From NCBI RefSeq assembly GCF_009857435.1, contig NZ_WWCK01000003.1, forward strand, positions 792,859-856,858: a stretch of 64,000 nt of DNA, given 5' to 3'. Position numbers and translations under genes: made by a program. The stretch comes from Duganella rivi (GTDB lineage Bacteria; Pseudomonadota; Gammaproteobacteria; Burkholderiales; Burkholderiaceae_D). This document shows positions 1 to 8,652 of the stretch, in pieces. How positions within the stretch are numbered: the first letter of the stretch is position 1; each line of letters opens with the position of its first letter. A model generated the notes under the pieces. The model searched no databases and was not told the DNA's origin. It was given only the letters and a program-made list of their open reading frames with translations.

Positions 1-83
1 TCGCCGGCCGGGAATATCCCCATGGTGCACATCCCATTCGGCGTGGCTAACCGCGTATAATGTGGCGCTTAGATAACCGTTGA

Positions 84-3000
84 ATGTCTGTTGTGTCGTC
101 AGCCTTAACTAAATCCATTCCCAAACCCGGCAACCGCTTTGCCCTGCCCGCGCTGCATGGCTCGGCGGACGCTTACGCCCTCGCGCAAATTGCGCTCGAT
201 CTCAAGTCCCGTGGCCAGATGCTGGCCATCGTGGTCGCCAACGCCAGCGACGCCCAGCGCCTGCTCGATGAAATCCCGTGGTTCGGCGGCGATCAATTGC
301 GCTGCCACCTGCTGCCGGATTGGGAAACCCTGCCCTACGACGCCTTCTCGCCGCACCAGGATCTGGTGTCCGAGCGGCTGGCCACGCTGCACGAAATCTC
401 CAGCGGCCAGTGCGACGTGATGCTGGTGCCGGCCACCACCGCGCTGGTGCGCATGGCGCCGCCGTCGTTCCTGGCTGCTTACACCTTCTTCTTCCAGCAA
501 GGCGAATCGCTGGACGAGGCGCAGCTCAAGTCGCAGCTCACGCTGGCCGGCTACACCCACGTCACGCAAGTGATGTCGCCCGGCGAATACTCGGTGCGCG
601 GCGGCTTGATCGACCTGTTCCCGATGGGTTCCGCGCTGCCGTATCGCCTCGACCTGTTTGGCGACACCATCGAAACCATCCGCACCTTCGACGCCGACAC
701 CCAGCGTTCGCTGTACCCGGTCAAGCAGGTGCGCTTGCTGCCGGGCCGCGAGTTCCCGATGGACGAAGCATCGCGCACCGCCTTCCGCAGCCGCTGGCGC
801 GAGCATTTTGAAGGCGATCCATCGCGCGCGGTCATTTACAAGGACATCGGCGCGGGCATCGCCTCCGCCGGTATCGAGTACTACCTGCCGCTGTTCTTCG
901 ACCAAACCGCCACGCTGTTCGACTACCTGCCGCAAGGCGCGGTGGTGGCCACCGTCGGCGATATCGAGGCGTCCATCAAGCGCTTCTGGACTGATACCTC
1001 GTCGCGCTACCGTTTCATCAAGGCCGACCGCGAGCGCCCCATCATGGCGCCGGAAGACTTGTTCCTCAACGAAGAGCAGTTCTTCGTGCTGGCCAAGCCC
1101 TACCCGCAACTGGCGATCCGTAAAAACGCCGATGCCGGCGCATCCGAGCTGTCCGCGCCGGTCCCCAACATCGCCGTCAACCGCCACCTCGACGACCCGC
1201 TGACCAATTTGCGCGCCTACCTGCTGCAATCGGGCAGCCGCGTGATGATCTGCGCCGAATCGAACGGCCGCCGCGAAACGCTGCAACAGTACTTCAACGA
1301 ATACGACCTGGCGCTGACGCCAGTGGAAGGCTACGACGGCTTTGCCGCCTCCGACGCCAAGCTGGCCTTGGGCGTAGCGCCGCTGCACGCGGGCTTTGAA
1401 TTATCGGCCGGTGGTTCCAGCCTGATTTTCATCACCGAGACCGAGTTGTACGCAGGCTCCGGCCGCCGCGTCGGCAAGAAGAAACAGGAAGCCGTCACCC
1501 AGGTCGAATCGATGGTGCGCGACCTGTCGGAACTGAAGATCGGCGACCCGGTGGTGCACGTCAATCACGGCATCGGCCGCTACATGGGCCTGACCAGCAT
1601 GGACCTAGGCGAAGGCGAGGCAGAATTCCTGCACCTCGAATATGCCAAGGAGACCAAGCTATACGTGCCGGTCTCCCAGCTGCACGTGATCTCACGCTAC
1701 TCCGGCGCTTCGCCGGACGACGCACCACTGCACACGCTGGGTTCCGGCCAGTGGGAGAAAGCCAAGCGCAAAGCTGCCGAACAAGTGCGCGACACTGCCG
1801 CCGAACTGCTCAACCTCTACGCCCGCCGCGCGCTGCGCCAAGGCCACGCGTTTGAATATTCGGCGCACGACTACGAGCGCTTTGCCGACAGCTTCGGCTT
1901 TGACGAAACGCCGGATCAGCAAGAAGCCATCAACAACGTGGTACGCGATATGACCTCGGGCAAGCCGATGGATCGCCTCGTGTGCGGCGACGTCGGCTTC
2001 GGCAAAACCGAGGTGGCGCTGCGCGCTGCCTTCATCGCCGTCATGGGCGGCAAGCAGGTTGCAATTCTGGCGCCAACCACGCTGCTGGCCGAACAGCACG
2101 CGCAAACCTTTGCCGACCGCTTTGCCGATTGGCCGGTGCGCATCGCCGAGATGTCGCGCTTCCGTACCGGTAAAGAAATCGCGCAGGCGATTAAGGGCAT
2201 GGCCGACGGCACGCTGGACATCATCATCGGTACTCACAAGCTGCTGTCGGATGACGTGAAGTTCACCCGCCTCGGCCTCGTCATCATCGACGAGGAGCAC
2301 CGTTTCGGTGTGCGCCAGAAAGAAGCCCTGAAATCGCTGCGCGCCGAAGTCGACGTGCTGACGCTGACCGCCACGCCGATCCCGCGCACGCTGGGCATGG
2401 CGCTGGAAGGCCTGCGCGATTTCTCGGTGATCGCCACCGCGCCGCAAAAGCGCCTGGCGATCAAGACCTTCGTGCGCAGCGAACAGGAATCCGTGATCCG
2501 CGAAGCTTGCCTGCGTGAGCTCAAGCGCGGCGGCCAGGTCTACTTCCTGCACAACGAAGTCGAGACCATCCAGAACCGCCTTGCCATGCTGACCGAGCTG
2601 CTGCCGGAAGCGCGCATTGGCGTGGCCCACGGCCAGATGCACGAGCGCGACCTGGAAAAAGTGATGCGCGACTTCGTCGCCCAGCGCTTCAACATCCTGC
2701 TGTGCACCACGATTATCGAAACCGGTATCGACGTGCCGACCGCGAACACCATCATCATGCATCGCGCCGACAAATTCGGCCTGGCGCAACTGCACCAGCT
2801 GCGTGGCCGCGTCGGCCGTTCGCACCACCAGGCTTACGCCTACCTGCTGGTGCACGACGTGCAGTCGCTGACCAAGCAGGCGCAGCGCCGCCTGGACGCG
2901 ATCCAGCAGATGGAAGAACTGGGCAGCGGCTTCTATCTCGCCATGCACGACCTGGAAATCCGCGGCGCCGGCGAAGTATTGGGCGACAACCAGTCCGGCG

Positions 3001-3533
3001 AAATGACCGAAATCGGCTTCCAGCTTTATTCGGACATGCTGAACGAAGCGGTACGTTCGCTGAAAGCGGGCAAAGAGCCGGATCTCGCCGCACCGCTGGC
3101 CACCACCACGGAAATCAACCTGCACGTGCCAGCCTTGCTGCCCGCAGACTTCTGCGGCGACGTGCACGAAAGGCTGTCGATCTACAAACGCATGGCAAAT
3201 TGCGCTTCGCAGGATAAAATCGATGATATGCAGGAGGAGCTGATCGACCGCTTCGGCAAATTGCCGGACCCGGTGAAGGCGCTGATCGAAACCCACCGCC
3301 TGCGCATCGCCGCGAAAACGGTGGGTATCATCAAGATCGACGCGCACACCGAGGCCGCCAACTTGCAATTCATGCCCAAGCCGCCGATCGACCCGATGCG
3401 CATCATTGAACTGATACAGAAGAACCGCCAGATCAAGCTGAATGGCCAGGATAAACTGAAGATCACCGCCGCCATGCCCGACCTGTCCGCGCGCGTAGCG
3501 CAGATCAAGGCCGCGATTAAACAACTTACTTAA
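84..3533 (+). CDS. mfd: Transcription-repair coupling factor Mfd
   Basis: At 1149 aa this is full length for Mfd, the ATP-dependent translocase that pushes stalled RNA polymerase off DNA and recruits UvrA to the lesion. The N-terminal third is the UvrB-like module. A CarD/RID-type polymerase-interaction domain lies near residues 485-560 (IGDPVVHVNHGIGRYMG). The superfamily 2 motor follows, with Walker A GDVGFGKTE near residue 635, the DEEH box near 735 and the LTATPIPRT motif. The TRCF C-terminal domain fills roughly the last 150 residues. The ATG at 84 is the first plausible start; its ribosome-binding site is weak. It is followed 15 bp later by serB on the same strand. The 83 bp upstream hold a TATAAT at 56-61, but I see no convincing -35. 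Confidence 0.97.
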   Translation: MSVVSSALTKSIPKPGNRFALPALHGSADAYALAQIALDLKSRGQMLAIVVANASDAQRLLDEIPWFGGDQLRCHLLPDWETLPYDAFSPHQDLVSERLATLHEISSGQCDVMLVPATTALVRMAPPSFLAAYTFFFQQGESLDEAQLKSQLTLAGYTHVTQVMSPGEYSVRGGLIDLFPMGSALPYRLDLFGDTIETIRTFDADTQRSLYPVKQVRLLPGREFPMDEASRTAFRSRWREHFEGDPSRAVIYKDIGAGIASAGIEYYLPLFFDQTATLFDYLPQGAVVATVGDIEASIKRFWTDTSSRYRFIKADRERPIMAPEDLFLNEEQFFVLAKPYPQLAIRKNADAGASELSAPVPNIAVNRHLDDPLTNLRAYLLQSGSRVMICAESNGRRETLQQYFNEYDLALTPVEGYDGFAASDAKLALGVAPLHAGFELSAGGSSLIFITETELYAGSGRRVGKKKQEAVTQVESMVRDLSELKIGDPVVHVNHGIGRYMGLTSMDLGEGEAEFLHLEYAKETKLYVPVSQLHVISRYSGASPDDAPLHTLGSGQWEKAKRKAAEQVRDTAAELLNLYARRALRQGHAFEYSAHDYERFADSFGFDETPDQQEAINNVVRDMTSGKPMDRLVCGDVGFGKTEVALRAAFIAVMGGKQVAILAPTTLLAEQHAQTFADRFADWPVRIAEMSRFRTGKEIAQAIKGMADGTLDIIIGTHKLLSDDVKFTRLGLVIIDEEHRFGVRQKEALKSLRAEVDVLTLTATPIPRTLGMALEGLRDFSVIATAPQKRLAIKTFVRSEQESVIREACLRELKRGGQVYFLHNEVETIQNRLAMLTELLPEARIGVAHGQMHERDLEKVMRDFVAQRFNILLCTTIIETGIDVPTANTIIMHRADKFGLAQLHQLRGRVGRSHHQAYAYLLVHDVQSLTKQAQRRLDAIQQMEELGSGFYLAMHDLEIRGAGEVLGDNQSGEMTEIGFQLYSDMLNEAVRSLKAGKEPDLAAPLATTTEINLHVPALLPADFCGDVHERLSIYKRMANCASQDKIDDMQEELIDRFGKLPDPVKALIETHRLRIAAKTVGIIKIDAHTEAANLQFMPKPPIDPMRIIELIQKNRQIKLNGQDKLKITAAMPDLSARVAQIKAAIKQLT

Positions 3534-3548
3534 AAAGATCTACGCCAC

Positions 3549-4412
3549 ATGACTATCGCAAAAACCGCCATGAACCTCGTGCTGCAAGGTACAGGCGATT
3601 GCAAAGCGCGCCTTGAGCGCATTAGCGCCCTGACCGCGTCCGCCAACCTGACCTGGCTGGGCGAGAGCGCCGTGCGCTGCGAAGGCATCGCCTTCTCGCC
3701 GGCGCTGCGCCAGACTATCGAAGTGGCGGCGCAAGCGGCGCAGCTGGACGCCACCTATTCCATCGGCCTGCACAAGATGAGCGACTACAAGCTGGTGGCC
3801 ATGGACATGGATTCGACCCTGATCACCATCGAGTGCATCGACGAAATCGCCGATATGCAGGGCTTGAAAAAACAAGTCTCGGAAATCACCGAGGCAGCCA
3901 TGCGCGGCGAGCTGGATTTTTCCGAGAGCCTGAAACGCCGCGTGGCGCTGCTGGAAGGTCTGGACGCATCGGCACTGGAGCGCGTGTACGAAGAACGCCT
4001 GCAACTGTCGCCGGGCGCGGAAGTCATGCTGAAAGCCGTGCAAGCGGCCGGCCTGAAAACCCTGCTGGTGTCGGGCGGCTTCACCTTCTTCACCGAGCGC
4101 TTGAAAACGCGACTGGGCCTCGACTACACCCACGCCAATCAGCTGGAAATCGTTGACGGCAAATTGACCGGCAAAGTCGTCGGCGGCATCGTCGACGCGG
4201 AAGAAAAGAAACGCACGGTGGAGAGCGTGTGCGCAGAGCTGAACATCGATCCATCGCAAGCGATTGTGATGGGCGACGGCGCCAACGATCTGAAAATGAT
4301 GGGCATCTCCGGCATGTCGGTCGCCTTCCGCGCCAAGCCGGTGGTGCGCGAACAAGCCAACGTCGCGCTCAACTTCGTCGGCCTTGATGGCATCCTGCCG
4401 CTGCTGACCTAA
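3549..4412 (+). CDS. serB: Phosphoserine phosphatase SerB
   Basis: This HAD-superfamily phosphatase makes serine from O-phosphoserine in the last step of serine synthesis. HAD motif I is DMDST with the nucleophile Asp86 and Asp88. Motif II is in VSGGFTFF and motif III/IV in MGDGANDLKMM. The first 75 residues form the short N-terminal domain of proteobacterial SerB. The length of 287 aa suits betaproteobacterial members and is shorter than the E. coli enzyme. An alternative ATG lies seven codons downstream at 3570 (MNLVLQG); the sequence does not decide between them. It probably reads through from mfd. Its 3' end overlaps the convergent diguanylate cyclase gene by 4 bp. Confidence 0.96.
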   Translation: MTIAKTAMNLVLQGTGDCKARLERISALTASANLTWLGESAVRCEGIAFSPALRQTIEVAAQAAQLDATYSIGLHKMSDYKLVAMDMDSTLITIECIDEIADMQGLKKQVSEITEAAMRGELDFSESLKRRVALLEGLDASALERVYEERLQLSPGAEVMLKAVQAAGLKTLLVSGGFTFFTERLKTRLGLDYTHANQLEIVDGKLTGKVVGGIVDAEEKKRTVESVCAELNIDPSQAIVMGDGANDLKMMGISGMSVAFRAKPVVREQANVALNFVGLDGILPLLT

Positions 4413-5377
4413 TGCATCTCCCGCTTGGCCGCTTTGATCGCATACATATGCGCGTCACCGGCGGCCAATAGCTCGTCGATTCCGTCTCCGCTGAGCGGAT
4501 CAAACTCCACCACCCCGCAGGAAAACTGCAAGCGATAGCCGCGCTGAGCCTTGTTGTTGTACTCATCGAGCTGGCGGCCGAACTTTTCCAGCACCGCGAG
4601 CGCGTCGGCCTTGTTAGCACCGGTCAGCAGCACGACAAATTCATCCCCGCCCAGGCGCGCGAACAAATCGGTGGCGCGGAAACTCGCGCACATCACGTCA
4701 GCAAACGCCGCCAGTGCAAGGTCGCCTTCCGCGTGGCCGAAGGTGTCGTTAATCGGTTTGAAGCGATCCAAATCGATGAAGGCCAGCGCCGCCGGCTGCT
4801 GATGGCGCACGCAGAAATTCAGGCCGTATTGCGCAAGATGCATAAAGCCGCGCCGGTTGGAGATCTTGGTCAGTTCATCAGTATTAGCGGTCTGGAAGGC
4901 AGCCAGTTCGTCCTCCACCATCGCGGCAAGGTCGCGCAGCGCAGTGGCATCGTCCTGATCGAACTCGCGCGGCTCGCTATCGATGATGCATAGCGTGCCA
5001 ACCTTGACACCGCCGGCAGCACGCAAAGGGCAGCCGGCGTAAAAGCGGATATTCGGATGGCCCGCCACCAGCGGGTTATCGGCAAAACGCTCATCATTGA
5101 GCGCATTCTTGATCAGGAAAATGTCATCGCCAAGGATGGCGTGGCCGCAGAACGAGATATTGCGCGGGGTCTCGCACAAGCTGAGCCCCTGCGCCGATTT
5201 AAACCACTGGCGGTTTTCATCGACCATGCTCACCACTGCCGTCGGCACACGGAACATGCGCTTGGCCATGCGTGTCACGCGGTCGAAGCGCTCCTCCGGG
5301 GGCGTGTCGAGGACTTTGAGCGACTGTAGCGTTGCTAACCGAAGCGCCTCATTTTCGGGGATGCCGGGCTCTTTCAA
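4409..5377 (-). CDS. GAF-GGDEF diguanylate cyclase
   Basis: This 322-aa cytosolic protein has no membrane segment. A GAF domain spans about residues 20-160. It is followed by a GGDEF domain (about 165-320) with an intact GGDEF motif at 243-247. An RxxD product-inhibition site (R234 to D237) sits exactly five residues upstream of it. The family makes c-di-GMP from two GTP, and both sites intact suggest an active, feedback-inhibited enzyme. The GAF ligand cannot be read from sequence. The gene is convergent with serB (4-bp overlap at the stops). The c-di-GMP-responsive pilus ATPase MshE at 58 kb is one possible effector, but nothing here links them directly. Confidence 0.93.
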   Translation of the reverse strand: MKEPGIPENEALRLATLQSLKVLDTPPEERFDRVTRMAKRMFRVPTAVVSMVDENRQWFKSAQGLSLCETPRNISFCGHAILGDDIFLIKNALNDERFADNPLVAGHPNIRFYAGCPLRAAGGVKVGTLCIIDSEPREFDQDDATALRDLAAMVEDELAAFQTANTDELTKISNRRGFMHLAQYGLNFCVRHQQPAALAFIDLDRFKPINDTFGHAEGDLALAAFADVMCASFRATDLFARLGGDEFVVLLTGANKADALAVLEKFGRQLDEYNNKAQRGYRLQFSCGVVEFDPLSGDGIDELLAAGDAHMYAIKAAKREMH

Positions 5378-5408
5378 GATATGCCTCCCTAGCTGTCATA
5401 GCATAATA

Positions 5409-5894
5409 CTACCTTATCTTTTTGCCGCCGAGCGTAGCGATCAAGCCATCTGTCGCATCCTCGATATAGTCTAGTACGAGGTCGAAGCCTTTGCCGCCGC
5501 CGTAGTAAGGGTCGGGCACCACGTCCGAACCGCTGCGGGTGGCGTGCGACATCATCAGGCCCAGTTTGTGGCGGTGCTGCGGCGGGCAAGCCGCTTGCAG
5601 CAACTTGAGGTTATCGTGGTCCATCGCCAGCAAATGGTCGAAGTCCTCGAAGTCCTGCGCGCTGACCTTGCGCGAGCGCTGGGCCGACAGATCGTAGCCA
5701 CGCTTGGCCGCGAATTCCATCGAGCGCGCGTCGGGCGGTTCGCCGACGTGGTAACCGTGCGTGCCGGCCGAATCGATGAGAAAGCGCTCGCTCAATCCCG
5801 CAGCGGCCACGCGGTGGCGGAACACGCCTTCCGCGGTCGGCGAGCGGCAGATATTCCCCATGCAGACAAACAGCACCGATACCGGCTTGGCCAT
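5409..5894 (-). CDS. Low-molecular-weight protein tyrosine phosphatase
   Basis: This 161-aa protein has the low-molecular-weight PTP fold signature. The P-loop is CMGNICRS, with nucleophile Cys11 and Arg17 near the N-terminus. The general-acid loop VPDPYYGG sits in the C-terminal half. The family dephosphorylates phosphotyrosine proteins. Bacterial members often regulate BY-kinases in capsule export, but no such kinase or capsule locus is nearby, so the substrate is unknown. The start is supported by AAGGAG (minus strand, 5902-5907) seven bases upstream. The gene is divergent from the hydrolase at 5949. Confidence 0.95.
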   Translation of the reverse strand: MAKPVSVLFVCMGNICRSPTAEGVFRHRVAAAGLSERFLIDSAGTHGYHVGEPPDARSMEFAAKRGYDLSAQRSRKVSAQDFEDFDHLLAMDHDNLKLLQAACPPQHRHKLGLMMSHATRSGSDVVPDPYYGGGKGFDLVLDYIEDATDGLIATLGGKKIR

Positions 5895-5948
5895 GGGATA
5901 CTCCTTATATAATCAACATGGTTGCATTTTATCGTTTAAGGAGCAGGA

Positions 5949-6842
5949 ATGACATCGAGCTGCGGCTGCCGCCTCGTGAATATCAAGGATGCCGTGCAAG
6001 GCGCCGTGGTGCCGGTGGCGTTTCTCTACCCTGCTGCCGCCCAAGAAAGGCCCGAGCAGTTCGGCCCTTACACGCTGGAAGTAGCGCTCGACGCGCCGCC
6101 CGCCGACGGCGTCTATCCGCTGATCGTGATCTCGCACGGGAACTCCGGCACGCCGTGGGCCTACCGCCAATTGGCCAAGCACCTTGTACTGGCAGGCTTC
6201 GTGGTCGCCCTGCCCGCCCATACCGGCAATACGCGGCACGACAACTCGCTGGCCAACACCGCTGCCAATCTGGCCAATCGCCCGCGCCATATCACGCTGG
6301 CCATCGACGCCGCATTGGCCGATGCCGTGCTGGCCGCGCACATCGACAGCGCCAGGATCGCCGTCATCGGCCACTCCATCGGCGGCTATACCGCGCTGGC
6401 GGCGGCAGGTGGGGTTGCCTGGACTGGGCCGCGCGAAAACAAGGGCGCAGAACCAGCGCCAGTAGCCATCACGCCGGACGCGCGCATCCGCGCACTGGTG
6501 CTGCTGAATCCAGCCACGTTCTGGTTTATTGACGGCTCGCTGCGCACCCTGCGCCTGCCGATCATGATCCGCACCGGCGCCAAGGACGAACTCACGCCGA
6601 TCGAGCATGCGCACAAAATTATTGAAGGCGTGGCCGATCCATCGCTGGTCGAACATAAAGACATACCCGGCGCCGGCCACTTTGCCTTCATGAGCAAGTT
6701 CCCGCCGGAGATGACGCGGCCAAACTTCAAGCCCTCGCAAGACCCGGAGGGCTTTGACCGCGAAAGCATCCAGCCCGAATTCTTCGCCGATGTGACCAGC
6801 TTCCTCAAGCGAGCACTGTGCGCCAGCCATTCGGCCAATTAG
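5949..6842 (+). CDS. Alpha/beta hydrolase, dienelactone-hydrolase-like
   Basis: This 297-aa protein looks like a predicted dienelactone hydrolase or PAF-acetylhydrolase-like esterase. The oxyanion region is VISHGNSGTPWAYR. The nucleophile elbow is GHSIGG with Ser143. The acid is probably Asp213 in GAKDELTP and the base His244 in GAGHFAF. There is no clear signal peptide, although the N-terminus has two closely spaced cysteines (residues 5 and 7). AAGGAG at 5938-5943 supports the ATG at 5949. The substrate is not predictable. The next gene on the strand starts 33 bp downstream with its own strong ribosome-binding site. Confidence 0.85.
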   Translation: MTSSCGCRLVNIKDAVQGAVVPVAFLYPAAAQERPEQFGPYTLEVALDAPPADGVYPLIVISHGNSGTPWAYRQLAKHLVLAGFVVALPAHTGNTRHDNSLANTAANLANRPRHITLAIDAALADAVLAAHIDSARIAVIGHSIGGYTALAAAGGVAWTGPRENKGAEPAPVAITPDARIRALVLLNPATFWFIDGSLRTLRLPIMIRTGAKDELTPIEHAHKIIEGVADPSLVEHKDIPGAGHFAFMSKFPPEMTRPNFKPSQDPEGFDRESIQPEFFADVTSFLKRALCASHSAN

Positions 6843-6875
6843 TTATACTTAAAACAAAACGACCAAGGAGAGATC

Positions 6876-7238
6876 ATGTCGCAAGAACTGGTACTGGACA
6901 ACCGGCTGGAATCGGCCAAGAGCACCGCGTGGTGGCTGTACCTGATCCACGCTGTCAGCTTCGTGTTTTCGCTGGGCGCGTTTTCCATCCTGCCGCTCAT
7001 CTTCAACTACCTGCAACGGCCCAGCACCGAAGGCACTTTCGTGCACAGCCACCACACCTGGATGATCCGCTCGTTCTGGTGGTACATCGTGTGGATCGTG
7101 GTGGGCGCAGTGTTCTTCATGACCATCATCGGCATCCCGATCGCGTGGCTGATCTGGATTGGCGCGTGGCTGTGGAAGGCTTACCGGCTGATCGTCGGCG
7201 TCACCCGCATTAACCGGAACGAGCCGGCCCCAGTGTAA
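6876..7238 (+). CDS. DUF4870-like small membrane protein
   Basis: This 120-aa protein has three hydrophobic segments, roughly residues 20-45, 68-92 and 95-112, and a charged C-terminal tail. The arrangement, with IGIPIAWLIWIGAWLWK near the end, matches the DUF4870/TIC20-like small membrane proteins common in proteobacteria. No biochemical role is established. AAGGAG at 6865-6870 supports the ATG. Its end overlaps the convergent udgX-type gene by 29 bp. Confidence 0.8.
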   Translation: MSQELVLDNRLESAKSTAWWLYLIHAVSFVFSLGAFSILPLIFNYLQRPSTEGTFVHSHHTWMIRSFWWYIVWIVVGAVFFMTIIGIPIAWLIWIGAWLWKAYRLIVGVTRINRNEPAPV

Positions 7239-8652
7239 GCGCCTGCCGCAGGCCGGCGACGATCACGTCGTAGGCCTGGCGGCGGCTCTCCTCGTCGCGC
7301 GCGCGCAGCACAAACGACGGGTGGTAGACCGCCACCACCCAGCGGCCATCGTGCTGGAACGGCGCCTCCATCATCGCACCCATGGTCGCGCTGCCGTCTT
7401 GCAGCACCGATTTCAGCGCCGTCGCGCCCATTGCCACCACCACCTCCGGCTGCACCCGCGCCAGCTCTTCTTCCAGCCACGCGTGGCAGGCAGCCACCTC
7501 GCGCTGGGCCGGTGTCTTATGCAAGCGGCGCTTGCCGCGCAGCTCCCACTTGAAATGCTTGACGGCGTTGGTCAGGTAAACCTGGTCGCGCTCCACGCCG
7601 GCTTCGGCCAGCGCCCGATCCAGCACCGCGCCAGCGGGGCCGACAAACGGCAAGCCTTGCAAGTCTTCCTGATCACCGGGCTGCTCGCCGACCAGCATGA
7701 TGCGCGCGCCCTGCGGCCCAACACCGGGCACCGCTTGCGTGGCGTCTCGCCATAGCTCGCAACGGCGGCACTGATCCAGCGTGTTCGGTGCCTCGCGCTG
7801 CGGTTGCGCGCGTTCCGGCGTAACGGCGATGGTGGTCGCGCCAGCGCGGCGGCCGACGGCGTCGACTTGCCCGCTGCGGCGTTCGCCGTTGGCGGCCGCG
7901 CTGATCATGCCCGGCACGATGGCGCCTTCCGGCAGATTTTTCCAGAAACGCGATGGAATATGGCTGCGCAGCAGGTCAGCGTTCAGGCGTGCGGGATTGA
8001 AAATGCTGCGGTAGTAAGTGAGCCACAGTGCTTCGCCGACATCCTCGATATCGGCCGCGCTGCGCATCAGCGGCGGCGCGTCGTGCAGCTGTTCGCCGTC
8101 CCACAGCACGGCGGCGGCGGGCGTGGCGATCATCCATGTTGCGTGGCCCATGCGGTCGGCGAAATGCCGGGCCACTTGCGGCAGCACCTCGTGCGTCGGC
8201 TCGAACCAGGCCACGAAGCGCGGCGCGCCGTGTTGCGGATCGCGTTCGCGGAAACGGATATAAGCGTGCATATCGTGCTCCTCGCGGCGGACGGCTTTGA
8301 CCATGGCGTACAGGCGCGCACCGTCCGGGTCCGCCGCCGAGATCACATCATGCTCGCCCTGCTGCCAGCGCCATGTGACTTTGTAGAGGAAGGCCCAGCG
8401 ATCCACGGCGCTGAAGCAAGCGGCACTGGCCAGCATCGCCATTAACTGGCGCGGCACGCGCAAAACTTGCGCGCCCGGAACGGCGCTGGCTGCGGGCGCC
8501 GCGCCGACGGGTTCCGACGCACCGGTAGAGAATAAATCGCCATCGGTGTCGCTGGATGCCCATTCTACGGATTCGGGCGGCACGCGGCGCGCGATTAATT
8601 CCCGCGCCGCAGCGCGCCACTCGTCGAACGATTGCACCACCTTGCGCATCAT
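7210..8652 (-). CDS. udgX: DUF4130-UdgX fusion uracil-DNA glycosylase
   Basis: I start this at 8652: the ATG overlaps the stop of the upstream radical-SAM gene in an ATGA, giving 480 aa. Residues 60-260 are the DUF4130 domain; residues 290-480 are a UdgX-type uracil-DNA glycosylase. UdgX motif GEQPGD is at 322-327. The R-loop KRRLH places the histidine that bonds covalently to the abasic sugar at His378. The HPS motif is in VYHPS (443-447). Likely iron-sulfur ligands are Cys295, Cys298 and Cys389, with His366 (VKH) where family 4 enzymes have cysteine. UdgX enzymes excise uracil and stay bound to the site. The coupling to the radical-SAM partner and the LexA box upstream indicate a DNA-damage role. 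Confidence 0.93.
   Translation of the reverse strand: MMRKVVQSFDEWRAAARELIARRVPPESVEWASSDTDGDLFSTGASEPVGAAPAASAVPGAQVLRVPRQLMAMLASAACFSAVDRWAFLYKVTWRWQQGEHDVISAADPDGARLYAMVKAVRREEHDMHAYIRFRERDPQHGAPRFVAWFEPTHEVLPQVARHFADRMGHATWMIATPAAAVLWDGEQLHDAPPLMRSAADIEDVGEALWLTYYRSIFNPARLNADLLRSHIPSRFWKNLPEGAIVPGMISAAANGERRSGQVDAVGRRAGATTIAVTPERAQPQREAPNTLDQCRRCELWRDATQAVPGVGPQGARIMLVGEQPGDQEDLQGLPFVGPAGAVLDRALAEAGVERDQVYLTNAVKHFKWELRGKRRLHKTPAQREVAACHAWLEEELARVQPEVVVAMGATALKSVLQDGSATMGAMMEAPFQHDGRWVVAVYHPSFVLRARDEESRRQAYDVIVAGLRQALTLGPARSG

Noticed and set aside
1..37. Possible start of a divergent gene at the window edge
   Set aside because: Only about a dozen codons are visible on the minus strand and none match a family start securely.
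1692..3524. 610-codon minus-strand frame opposite mfd
   Set aside because: Antisense shadow of the conserved Mfd motor domains.
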